NCBI GenBank assembly: GCA_937885735.1
Contig: CALABN010000074.1
Coordinates: 1 to 7,583, forward strand
Length of the DNA: 7,583 bases
Origin: an uncultured Bacteroidota bacterium
GTDB lineage: Bacteria > Bacteroidota > Bacteroidia > Bacteroidales > SZUA-534
Reading direction: 5' to 3'
Shown here: in pieces, positions 1-6,219 of the stretch
Position numbering within the stretch: the stretch's first letter is position 1
Layout: every line of letters starts with the position of its first letter
Notes under the pieces: model-generated
Told to the model about the DNA's origin: nothing
The model's database searches: none
Seen by the model: only the letters and a program-made list of their open reading frames with translations
Made by a program: the position numbers and the translations under genes

Positions 1-234
1 AGTCCGTTGGGATTGAGTTTCGTGTCGAAGGTCGCTCCGAAGAATCTTTTGGGACTATGCCAAGGATTATGGCTGGGAGCCACCGCGGTAGGCAACGGAT
101 TCTTGTGGATTGGCCCTTATTTGTACAACAAGATTCCTATCTGGCAATGCTGGGGAGTATTCTTCATCGTCTGCTTCCTGTCAATGGCCATAATGTTTGG
201 AATGGTGAAATGGCTTGAGCGCGTTACAAAGTAA
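1..234 (+). CDS. POT/PTR-family proton-dependent oligopeptide transporter, C-terminal fragment
   Basis: This is the last 77 codons of a gene that begins before the window. Frame 1 is open from base 1 and ends at TAA 232-234. The family imports di- and tripeptides across the inner membrane with protons and belongs to the major facilitator superfamily. The fragment begins SPLGLSFVSKVAPK and continues with GLCQGLWLGATAVGN. This matches the conserved late region of POT transporters, where a Pro-Xaa-Gly loop and 'APK' precede a helix with a Gly-rich 'G-W-x-x-x-A-x-GN' pattern. A second hydrophobic stretch (WGVFFIVCFLSMAIMFGMV) then leads into a short basic tail, WLERVTK, as expected for the last transmembrane helix and the cytoplasmic end. 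A TTG at 7 could be read as a start, but the homologous region is internal, so the start is off the window. Substrate specificity cannot be judged. No hairpin terminator is visible after the stop. Confidence 0.8.
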   Translation, partial: SPLGLSFVSKVAPKNLLGLCQGLWLGATAVGNGFLWIGPYLYNKIPIWQCWGVFFIVCFLSMAIMFGMVKWLERVTK

Positions 235-258
235 TTCGTATTGATATTATTGACATTG

Positions 259-292
259 ATTGAGTGGCAAGGATACAAACTGTGTATCTTTG
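259..292 (+). promoter_or_regulatory. Bacteroidetes-type promoter for the DUF4924-like gene
   Basis: TATCTTTG at 285-292 is an exact match to the Bacteroidetes primary-sigma -7 consensus TAnnTTTG. ATTG at 259-262, 22 bp upstream, is a 3-of-4 match to the -33 TTTG box. Transcription would start near base 299, giving a leader of about 20 nt before the ATG at 318. The A/T-rich leader lacks a Shine-Dalgarno sequence, which is normal for this phylum. A 6-bp inverted repeat, GATACA (272-277) and TGTATC (283-288), overlaps the -7 box and could be a repressor site or chance. The promoter call rests on motif match and position only. Confidence 0.6.
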
Positions 293-317
293 CCTCTCAC
301 GTTTTATGGAATGAATT

Positions 318-866
318 ATGTTTATAGCTTATCAGAAAAAGAAAGAAAATATTTGTGAATATTTTCTTTATATGTTTCAGATAGAAGACCTTATACGAGC
401 TTGCAAATTCAGCAAGCCAACCATTGAATCAACGCTTTTGTCCAAATATCCGGCAGAGCCGGCTGTGCAGGCCGAAGTCAGGCAATGGTATTTTGGCCTT
501 GCCGACCAAATGGAGGAGGAGAAACTGCAGGAGCGGGGCCATTTAGTCACACTTACAAACAAGATATTCGAAGTTTACGATTTCCACCTTTATTTGATGA
601 ACAACGTCAAGGAAGTGAAGTATCAGGCTGAATTCAACAAGGTTGCGCCAATGATTCAGGAGTTGCGACAGAAGCAGGACGCTACTGACTTGAGCGATTT
701 GCAGTTGGCCCTGAATGCCGTTTACGGATTCATTATCCTGCGAATGAAGGGCAAGCAAGTGTCAAAATCCACAGCCGAGGCCATTTCGGCATTTGTGGAA
801 TGGTTCAATGCCTTGTCGGCCAAATTCAGCGATTACGAGACTGGCAAGTTGAAACTCGATTTGTAG
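318..866 (+). CDS. DUF4924-like conserved protein of unknown function
   Basis: This is a complete 182-residue soluble protein. It resembles the Bacteroidetes family DUF4924, whose members are about this length and begin with a pattern like 'M-(L/F)-I-A-x-x-K-(K/R)-K-E-N-I-x-E-Y'. Here the N-terminus is MFIAYQKKKENICEYF followed by LYMFQIEDLIRA (residues 17-28). That match fixes the start at the ATG at 318. The ATG at 306 is in frame but hits a TGA two codons later. The rest is predicted mostly helical and charged, with no signal peptide, membrane segment or catalytic motif that I can recognise; aromatic positions such as W57, W162 and F163 could form a core. It has its own promoter and ends at a convergent, repeat-filled junction with the phosphatase gene. 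No function is known for the family and the context suggests none. The family assignment is from memory of the N-terminal signature. Confidence 0.75.
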   Translation: MFIAYQKKKENICEYFLYMFQIEDLIRACKFSKPTIESTLLSKYPAEPAVQAEVRQWYFGLADQMEEEKLQERGHLVTLTNKIFEVYDFHLYLMNNVKEVKYQAEFNKVAPMIQELRQKQDATDLSDLQLALNAVYGFIILRMKGKQVSKSTAEAISAFVEWFNALSAKFSDYETGKLKLDL

Positions 867-872
867 ACTGGT

Positions 873-943
873 TGCCTGGTAAGGTTAAAACGCTTCGCTG
901 TTGAGAGTTTAGTCTTTGGCCATTGGCCTATGGACTGCAGACG
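873..943 (+). repeat. Direct repeat copy A (about 71 bp)
   Basis: The block starts TGCCTGGTAAGGTTAAAA and ends GGACTGCAGACG. It recurs at 1150-1230 with a few substitutions and about 10 bp of extra sequence. Shared landmarks in order are the TGCCTGGTAAGG head, TTCGCTGTTGAGA, TTTAG, a (G)AGTCTTTxGCC segment and the GGACTGCAGACG end. The internal stretch TTTGGCCATTGGCCTATGG is itself a local duplication of a GGCC(A/T)-type unit. It starts 6 bp after the stop of the DUF4924-like gene. Dispersed intergenic repeats of this kind are common in Bacteroidetes; the copy number in this genome cannot be seen here. Confidence 0.75.
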
Positions 944-982
944 GTACTCGTAAGTTCCATTATGCATACCAGCCTAAAAAAC

Positions 983-1141
983 TATGTCGCCGCTCTGCGG
1001 CTTTCGTTTATATGCGATACACCAATCTACCATTATTAGGCTGCTCTGCAGCCATTGTCTATTTTTCATTAGCCGCAGAGCGGCGGAATAATGGTAGAAA
1101 CATTGACACTTCAAAAATTTAAGCCGCAGAGCGGCGACATA
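983..1141. repeat. 159-bp nested palindrome with four 13-bp hairpin modules (BIME/MITE-like)
   Basis: Bases 983-1003 and 1121-1141 are perfect 21-bp inverted repeats. An inner pair, 1027-1037 and 1087-1097, is a perfect 11-bp inverted repeat that extends imperfectly to 1052/1072. Every pair is centred exactly on base 1062, so the arms have no length changes. Within the arms lie four 13-bp modules, each able to form its own 5-bp hairpin: GCCGCTCTGCGGC (989-1001), GCTGCTCTGCAGC (1040-1052), then GCCGCAGAGCGGC at 1072-1084 and 1123-1135. The spacers between modules are 38, 19 and 38 bp. The 23-bp segments between outer and inner stems (1004-1026, 1098-1120) do not pair (7 of 23, near chance). 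No target-site duplication is obvious. It resembles a REP/BIME or MITE element, but no transposase is nearby. Confidence 0.8.
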
Positions 1142-1149
1142 AAGAATAG

Positions 1150-1230
1150 TGCCTGGTAAGGTTAAAAACGATTCGCTGTTGAGAAGTTTAGAAGTTGAGT
1201 CTTTAGCCGTTAGCCTTTGGACTGCAGACG
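1150..1230 (+). repeat. Direct repeat copy B (about 81 bp)
   Basis: This is the second copy of the block at 873-943, in the same orientation, beginning 9 bp after the outer end of the nested palindrome. It starts TGCCTGGTAAGGTTAAAA and ends GGACTGCAGACG. It is longer than copy A because of an expanded middle, GAAGTTTAGAAGTTGAG, which looks like a local duplication. The two copies bracket the palindrome, with 39 bp between copy A and the palindrome and 8 bp on the other side, so they are not simple target-site duplications. Confidence 0.75.
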
Positions 1231-1238
1231 TTACCCTT

Positions 1239-1263
1239 AATTGTTAATTCTGAATTGTTAACT
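1239..1263. repeat. AATTGTTAA cluster, copy 1
   Basis: AATTGTTAATT (1239-1249) is followed by GAATTGTTAACT (1252-1263), two units 14 bp apart from start to start. The same arrangement, GAATTGTTAATT then AATTGTTAACT, also 14 bp apart, recurs at 6292-6325 downstream of the ribonuclease gene. In both places it follows a GAAGTTGAGT-type segment, so it belongs to the same dispersed patchwork. Confidence 0.6.
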
Positions 1264-1294
1264 ATGAATTCGTGCCAATTCGTGGTTTCAAAAA

Positions 1295-1338
1295 AATCTG
1301 CGGAAATCCGTCCAATCCGTTGAATCTGCGTTCAATCC
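1295..1338. repeat. Periodic AATCYG array
   Basis: Units beginning AATCTG or AATCCG/AATCCC start at 1295, 1305, 1314, 1323 and 1334, giving spacings of 10, 9, 9 and 11 bp. It is preceded by a short direct repeat ATTCGTG (1268-1274, 1278-1284). Similar degenerate 'AATCCGT/AATCTGCG' strings are, from general recollection, dispersed in intergenic DNA of Bacteroidetes. It lies within 30-70 bp of the phosphatase stop codon. Role unknown. Confidence 0.55.
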
Positions 1339-1364
1339 CCAATAAATCCTAAATCCTAAATAAA

Positions 1365-3935
1365 TCAAAGGTCTTCAGCCGTATAGCGAACTCCAATTAC
1401 CAGAATGTCGTCAATCTGCTCAAACTTGTTGCCGCGCCATTCGTCGTGAGCCTTTTTTATTCTGTCTTTCTGCTCTTTCATAGGCAGAGTCTTGATGTCC
1501 TCGAGTAATTCCTTGAAGCGTTTTGTCAGGAATTTCTTGCCTTCCTCGCCGCCAAACTGGTCGATTATGCCGTCGGAGAAGATGTAGAATTGGTCGCCAG
1601 GGTTGAACGGGTGTTCATGGTTGGTGTAGTTGTTGTTGAACGACGTGCCAATGATGTTGCTTGTCACAGGAATCTTGTCGCCCTTCACTTCAATGAACTC
1701 GTTGTTGCAATACAGGTACAGAGGGCGTAGGGCACCAGCATATTCAAGTTGGTGAGTGTCCTTGTCTATTACGACTATGGCAATGTCCATTCCGTCGTTT
1801 TGGTCGTTAGTGTCGCTTTTAAGCGAAATCTTGATTTTCCGGTTCAGGTGTTTCAGTATTTCTGACGGTTTGTGCACCCCGTTGTGGATTACTATTGAAT
1901 TTAGCAGTGAACTGCCAATGATGGAAAGGAAAGCACCAGGAACACCATGTCCTGTGCAGTCGACGCAGGCAATGAAATATTTGTTGTCGATGCGGTGATA
2001 CCAGTAGAAGTCGCCACTTACAATGTCCTTTGGCAAGAATAGCACGAAACTGTCGTTGAAGTCGCGGAGCAGTTGCTTTGCTTTAGGCATCATAGCCGTC
2101 TGGATTCGTTTTGCGTAGCGGATACTGCCGTACAGTTCGTTTTGCTTCGATTCCAGTTCTTCCTTTTGGACAATGGCCAAGTTTCTTTGCTTTTCGGCTT
2201 CGGCCTTTTGCTGTTCTATCTTGCTCTCGTACAGTTTCAGTTGGGTTATGTCTGTATCAACGGCTATAATCAGTTTCACCTCGTCGTTTTCCTGAATTGG
2301 GGTGAGAGTGGTCTGTACCCATTTCGAGTTGCCTGTCGGGGTGGTGATTTCCGACTCGTATGAAATCACTTCCTTTTCGCGGATACAGGTTGACAGCACG
2401 TGCTTCAGGTTCTTGTTGGCGCAAATGTCTATGATGTTGACAGGGTCTGAATTCTTGTAGTTTTCAAGTTCTATGTTGTAGGCCTTACCAAATGCATCGT
2501 TGAACCAGTCGAGTTCGCCTTTGGTGTTGAATATGGCTATTGTGTTGTTCGATAGGTTTGTCACTTGCGAAATCTTGCTCAAGTCCTCGTTCTTGATTTG
2601 AAGAAGTTCCTTTTGTGCGCGCAGTTCCTCGCGTTGAGCCTGAAGGGCGTCTTTTTGCTGAATCAGTTCCTCGCGTTGTGAACTCAATTCTTCCTTTTGC
2701 TGGTTTATCAGTTGAGTCCTTTTGCTGATAGCCTTGTCCATATTTTGGCTCAACTCATAGTATTCCGCCCTTGACGTTATGAACTTGTGTCCGAATTTAA
2801 AGAACGACAATGCCGACAACGTCAGTAAGGCTATCTTCACATAGTGTTCGTTTGTATAGACTAGCATGCCGTATTCGCTGTTTATCAGGCTCTTGTAGAT
2901 GAGTGTCACAAGTATGGTTCCCGATACCACAAAATTCAGCCTGTAGTGTATTGATTTCTTGTCGTTGGTGGTTATGGCGCAGTAGACAAAGTAGCCAACA
3001 ATTATGGCCGTGTACGTCATTCGGAGCACCATTCTGAATAGGTAGTTGAGGCTCATAAACGAGAGAACCGTTATGGCCAGGCCAGATATTATTGCTATTG
3101 ATGAAATGTTCAACTTGCCTTTTTGGGGCTTCGGTGGCATACACGCCCTTATGTAGTATGCAAACGCTGTAAGTGTCAGCGGAATGAGCAGTGCGCCAAT
3201 CTTGATGTTGCCATTCGGCGAATTCGGGACAATGAACTTGTAGATTGTAAGGTCGTACCATAGCAACAAGGCAAAGATGCATGTCATCAGAAGCATGCTG
3301 CTTATGTACAGTTTGTCTTTTTCCGATATGTACAGCATCAGTAACATAAGAATGGTCAGAATGGCAATGGCATACACTAGTCCGTTCATCGCCTGTCTTG
3401 TCTTGCCGTCGCCAAAGTATTGTTTTCCAGGTGTCAATAAAATTGGAACTGTCACAATATTGTCTTGAGCCGATATTTTGATGCAGAATGTCACCGTTTG
3501 CGAAGCACCAATGGTGGCTACGAAATTATAGTCCTTCGACTCGTCCATGCGTTGTCTGAACGGATATTTCAATCCTGTGTTGTAGAACGACGAGTCATAC
3601 GACGTGAAAAACACAATCTCGTCAATCATTGGGTTGCGTAGCGACAGGAATGAACTGTGGCTTCTCTTTGACGAATTGGTGACTTTGAACAGCAACCAAA
3701 TGTCGTTTTTTGTAGTGCCGAGTGTGATTATGCTTTTTGGAAGTTGCGTGTAGTTCTTGAAAAAACCGTCCGATGTGGCTTCCTCAAATGTCAGTTTGCC
3801 AGTCGGGTCCTCGTAGTAGAACAGGTTCTCGTCGAGTGTGAAATGGTCGTTGTAGGTTGCCTCTGTGATTGTCACGTTTGCTTGACACACATTGGCTATA
3901 ATCGACAACAGGGCTATTATTGGAAGTATCTTCAT
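1365..3935 (-). CDS. Membrane sensor phosphatase: 7TMR-DISM, coiled coil, PAS, SpoIIE/PP2C
   Basis: This is a complete 856-residue inner-membrane protein that likely dephosphorylates a phospho-Ser/Thr protein in the cytoplasm in response to an outside signal. Domains in order: signal peptide (1-19, ending CQA); a periplasmic beta-rich domain (about 20-175) of the 7TMR-DISMED2 type; seven hydrophobic helices (near 184-202, 208-226, 245-263, 277-297, 303-320, 333-350, 364-380); a coiled coil (about 398-455) with five heptads starting Gln-Lys/Arg-Glu/Asp; a PAS domain with PAC end (about 456-568); a second coiled coil (569-602); the linker SIRYAKRIQTAMMP (604-617); and the SpoIIE-type phosphatase (about 625-852). 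Metal-binding acids are visible: D642 in SGDFYW, D659 in DCTGHGVPGAF, D788 in FSDG and D842/D843 in IDDILVIGVR. All are intact, so it should be active. It begins 61 bp after the dsbD stop with no convincing promoter between (best -7 match TATATTTA, 3955-3962), so co-transcription is plausible. Partner unknown. Confidence 0.9.
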   Translation of the reverse strand: MKILPIIALLSIIANVCQANVTITEATYNDHFTLDENLFYYEDPTGKLTFEEATSDGFFKNYTQLPKSIITLGTTKNDIWLLFKVTNSSKRSHSSFLSLRNPMIDEIVFFTSYDSSFYNTGLKYPFRQRMDESKDYNFVATIGASQTVTFCIKISAQDNIVTVPILLTPGKQYFGDGKTRQAMNGLVYAIAILTILMLLMLYISEKDKLYISSMLLMTCIFALLLWYDLTIYKFIVPNSPNGNIKIGALLIPLTLTAFAYYIRACMPPKPQKGKLNISSIAIISGLAITVLSFMSLNYLFRMVLRMTYTAIIVGYFVYCAITTNDKKSIHYRLNFVVSGTILVTLIYKSLINSEYGMLVYTNEHYVKIALLTLSALSFFKFGHKFITSRAEYYELSQNMDKAISKRTQLINQQKEELSSQREELIQQKDALQAQREELRAQKELLQIKNEDLSKISQVTNLSNNTIAIFNTKGELDWFNDAFGKAYNIELENYKNSDPVNIIDICANKNLKHVLSTCIREKEVISYESEITTPTGNSKWVQTTLTPIQENDEVKLIIAVDTDITQLKLYESKIEQQKAEAEKQRNLAIVQKEELESKQNELYGSIRYAKRIQTAMMPKAKQLLRDFNDSFVLFLPKDIVSGDFYWYHRIDNKYFIACVDCTGHGVPGAFLSIIGSSLLNSIVIHNGVHKPSEILKHLNRKIKISLKSDTNDQNDGMDIAIVVIDKDTHQLEYAGALRPLYLYCNNEFIEVKGDKIPVTSNIIGTSFNNNYTNHEHPFNPGDQFYIFSDGIIDQFGGEEGKKFLTKRFKELLEDIKTLPMKEQKDRIKKAHDEWRGNKFEQIDDILVIGVRYTAEDL

Positions 3936-3996
3936 TTTTTCAAAATATAACTGCTAAATATAACAATTTATATGGTCCGAAAATGTGATATTCGTC

Positions 3997-5985
3997 TTAT
4001 TCTGATATGTTGTTGAACTTGTTTGTTCCTTTGTCCAGGAAATCCACAAAATCGTCGACGTCAAGGTTGTAGCCCATAGGTTCGGTCAGCAGGTTGCCGT
4101 CGGGGTCCAGCAGGCAGTAGTATGGTTGGGCGTTTATCTTGAATCTGCTTATCTGCAAATCGGCGTTTTTCTTGCCTATGCTCTTCTTCACTTTTCCGTC
4201 GTAGGTCGATGTCGTCCATTCCGATTCGGGTAGTGTTGTCTTGTCGTCCACATAGAGGGCCACAATTACAAAATCGTTTTTCAGTCGTTCAAGCACTTCG
4301 CTTTCCGACCATACGCGCGCTTCCATTTCGCGACAGTTTACGCATCCGTGCCCCGTAAAGTCGACAAACACAGGCTTGCCTTGTGCTTTGGCGCATTCAA
4401 GTGCCTGCTCGTAGTCAAAGTAGCCTTGCAGTCCGTGTGGCAGGTGAAAAATGTCGCCGTATTTTGGTGAACTGCAAAGAGTTGTGCTGTTGATGCCTTC
4501 GTTTGCCGATGTCTTGTCCTGAAGGTTGAAGTCCATAGTGGTTTGCGGTGGCAGATAGCCCGACAAGGCCTTTAGTGGCGCGCCCCACATTCCTGGTATC
4601 AGGTAAATCACAAACGAGAATGTGGCAATGCCAAGTATGAGGCGTGTCACGCCGACTGGTTTTTGTTCGTCGCCTTTAATGTGCAGTTTGCCAATCAGGT
4701 ACAAGCCGAGCAAGGTGAACGTCACAATCCAGATTGCCAGATAAACCTCGCGGTCCAGAATGCCCCAGTGGTATGTCTGGTCGGCCACGCTCAAGAATTT
4801 CAGTCCAAGCGCTATTTCTATGAAACCGAGCGTTATTTTCACCGAGTTGAGCCAACTGCCTGATTTTGGCAGTCTTTTCAGCCAGGAAGGGAAGAAGGCC
4901 AACAGCGTGAACGGCAGTGCAAATGCGGTTGAGAACGCCAGCATTGTTATTATCGGTTCCCAAATGTCGCCTTGTGTCGATTTTACAATAATGGTCCCCA
5001 CAATCGGGCCTGTGCACGAGAACGACACCAGCACAAGTGTCAGCGCCATAAACAGGCTTCCAAGGAATCCGCCTTTGTCGGCTTTTGAATCGGCTTTGTT
5101 TATTATTGAGTTTGGCAACACTATTTCAAATGCACCCAAAAACGATATTGCGAATATCATAAATATTATGAAAAACAATATGTTAGGTAGCCAATGCGTC
5201 GAAAGCCAGTTGAATATGTCTGCCGTGACCGATTGCCCGCCAATAACGTATGTTGCCAGAATGATTATGGCTATTGGTATGGTGTAGAGCGCCACTATCG
5301 ACAGCCCGAATGTTGTAGCCATTGACCTTGAACGCGACTTGTTGTTTTCGTTTTTCAGGAAGAAGGAAACCGTCATCGGCACCATTGGGAAGACGCAGGG
5401 GGTGAGCAGTGCCACAAATCCCCACAGTATTGCTTCAAGAATCACTTTCCATATTGAATTTGAATTGGCTGTGGTTATTGTCACCTTGCTTTCGGTTTCT
5501 GAAATGGTGCTGACAGGCTTGCTGTCTGTCTTTATGTCTGATAGTTGCAGACTGAATTCATAGTCGTCCATAACGCACTGTTCGTCGTTGCAGGTCTGAA
5601 AGTCGATTTTTCCTGCTATTGCTGGCGCGATGCCAGTAGCCTTCACGGTTTGTGCGAATAGGGCTTCGTTGCTGTAGAAGTGAGTCATTACACCTGCAAT
5701 CTCGTCTTTCTCAATTGTCACTTCCGACAGTTCGGCTACGGTGTCAACTAACTCAATGTCAGTTGTCTGGCTAAATTCGAACTTTGTCGGGAATGCGTAG
5801 TTGCCTTCTGGAAGGTATTGCGAGTAAAGATGCCAACCAGCATCAATGTTGGCCTTGAAATCCACTCTGTACACTGTGTCGTTCAGTTTTTGGCAACTGA
5901 CATTCCATTTTACAGGCTTCTGCAATTGAGCGCTTGCCGTTATTGAGAGTAGTGCAAATGTTGCAACAAGAATTTTCCTAATCAT
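3997..5985 (-). CDS. dsbD: Thiol:disulfide interchange protein DsbD (DsbD-alpha, DsbD transmembrane, thioredoxin-like domain)
   Basis: This is a complete 662-residue inner-membrane protein. The family passes electrons from cytoplasmic thioredoxin through three cysteine pairs to periplasmic partners. A signal peptide covers 1-19 (ends ASA). The N-terminal alpha domain (about 20-150) has C132 and C137 in TCNDEQC. The membrane domain (about 180-465, eight hydrophobic helices) has C197 in TPCVFPM and C324 in SFSCTGPIVG, matching the two redox cysteines of E. coli DsbD. The C-terminal thioredoxin-like domain (about 520-655) has the CVNC active site (C548, C551) and a candidate cis-proline, P621 in NAQPYYC. 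All six redox cysteines are present, so it should be functional. Length is close to the usual 560-690. The start ATG at 5985 is favoured because it gives a proper signal peptide. The leader is A-rich (AAAGAAAAAAT) without a Shine-Dalgarno sequence. The alpha-domain pair is spaced CX4C and is followed by VMDD rather than the LPP I would expect, a minor variation. The phosphatase gene follows 61 bp downstream. Confidence 0.95.
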   Translation of the reverse strand: MIRKILVATFALLSITASAQLQKPVKWNVSCQKLNDTVYRVDFKANIDAGWHLYSQYLPEGNYAFPTKFEFSQTTDIELVDTVAELSEVTIEKDEIAGVMTHFYSNEALFAQTVKATGIAPAIAGKIDFQTCNDEQCVMDDYEFSLQLSDIKTDSKPVSTISETESKVTITTANSNSIWKVILEAILWGFVALLTPCVFPMVPMTVSFFLKNENNKSRSRSMATTFGLSIVALYTIPIAIIILATYVIGGQSVTADIFNWLSTHWLPNILFFIIFMIFAISFLGAFEIVLPNSIINKADSKADKGGFLGSLFMALTLVLVSFSCTGPIVGTIIVKSTQGDIWEPIITMLAFSTAFALPFTLLAFFPSWLKRLPKSGSWLNSVKITLGFIEIALGLKFLSVADQTYHWGILDREVYLAIWIVTFTLLGLYLIGKLHIKGDEQKPVGVTRLILGIATFSFVIYLIPGMWGAPLKALSGYLPPQTTMDFNLQDKTSANEGINSTTLCSSPKYGDIFHLPHGLQGYFDYEQALECAKAQGKPVFVDFTGHGCVNCREMEARVWSESEVLERLKNDFVIVALYVDDKTTLPESEWTTSTYDGKVKKSIGKKNADLQISRFKINAQPYYCLLDPDGNLLTEPMGYNLDVDDFVDFLDKGTNKFNNISE

Positions 5986-6072
5986 ATTTTTTCTTTGACG
6001 TTTTAACTCAACAAACGCCTAAAATTAATGAAAAATAGTGTAGGACAGAGGTGTTTGAGGCCAGAATGTTTA

Positions 6073-6106
6073 CAAACTTTGGCAAGCCAATTCATCGCGG
6101 TTCAAA
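6073..6106 (-). promoter_or_regulatory. Weak promoter candidate for dsbD with overlapping inverted repeat
   Basis: Read on the minus strand, TTTG (6106-6103) is followed after 22 bp by AAAGTTTG (6080-6073), a 5-of-6 match to TAnnTTTG. A start site near 6066 would leave a leader of about 80 nt. The inverted repeat TTGGC-AA-GCCAA (6079-6090) overlaps the -7 candidate and could be an operator. Both are short enough to be chance. A promoter somewhere here is likely because a terminator lies just upstream. Confidence 0.3.
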
Positions 6107-6143
6107 TTATGCTGATAAACAATAATCTATACAGTGCCAATGC

Positions 6144-6185
6144 AAAAAAGCCACAACACGCATTTATGCGGTGTGGCTTTTTTTT
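6144..6185 (-). terminator. Rho-independent terminator downstream of the ribonuclease gene (potentially bidirectional)
   Basis: The stem runs from 6150 to 6177: GCCACAACACGCA on one side pairs with TGCGGTGTGGC on the other, giving 11 base pairs with two single-A bulges and a TTTA loop. It is flanked by six A (6144-6149) and eight T (6178-6185), so either strand reads hairpin plus T-run. On the minus strand it lies about 155 bp past the ribonuclease stop and about 160 bp before the dsbD start, separating the two units. Confidence 0.85.
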
Positions 6186-6219
6186 ATTCTGAATCTGTTT
6201 AATCGCAATTTTGAATTGT

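Larger units (their letters stand above)
867..1364. other. Non-coding convergent junction filled with repeats
   Basis: This is the space between the stop of the DUF4924-like gene and the stop of the minus-strand phosphatase gene. I see no gene in it. The only ORF of note (916-1122, +) reads through the palindromic modules and owes its repeated Arg-Arg-Ser-Ala-Ala and Ala-Ala-Glu-Arg-Arg stretches to them. The region is made of separate repeat blocks, listed individually: two direct copies (873-943, 1150-1230), a nested palindrome (983-1141), an AATTGTTAA cluster (1239-1263) and a periodic AATCYG array (1295-1338), ending in a short tandem AAATCCT pair near 1345-1358. No classical hairpin plus T-tract terminator is obvious for either flanking gene, although the GC-rich hairpin modules could slow polymerase. 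Confidence 0.8.

Noticed and set aside
916..1122. 68-residue plus-strand ORF in the repeat junction
   Set aside because: It runs through three palindromic modules, whose translation gives its repeated Arg-Arg-Ser-Ala-Ala and Ala-Ala-Glu-Arg-Arg segments; it has no start context or recognisable domain.
983..1141. Classical insertion sequence or a simple MITE with target-site duplication
   Set aside because: There is no transposase frame inside and no matching duplication next to the 21-bp ends (left flank ends CTAAAAAAC, right flank begins AAGAATAGT). BIME-like remains the better description.
867..1364. Possible CRISPR array
   Set aside because: The repeats are only 13 bp, occur in both orientations with mirror symmetry, and spacers are 38, 19 and 38 bp; there are no cas genes.
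2797..3282. 161-residue minus-strand ORF inside the phosphatase gene
   Set aside because: It overlaps the seven-helix region in another frame and resembles no family; the reading frame of the phosphatase is intact throughout.
3870..3935. Lipoprotein signal in the phosphatase (C17)
   Set aside because: The residues before the cysteine (A-N-V) do not fit a lipobox; a signal peptidase I site after CQA is more likely.
3941..3948. TATATTTTG upstream of the phosphatase as a -7 box
   Set aside because: The spacing within the box is off by one from TAnnTTTG, and a start site there would fall at or past the ATG.
4760..5287. 175-residue plus-strand ORF opposite dsbD
   Set aside because: It is entirely antisense to the conserved membrane domain of DsbD, which has all its expected motifs; the open frame follows from codon bias.
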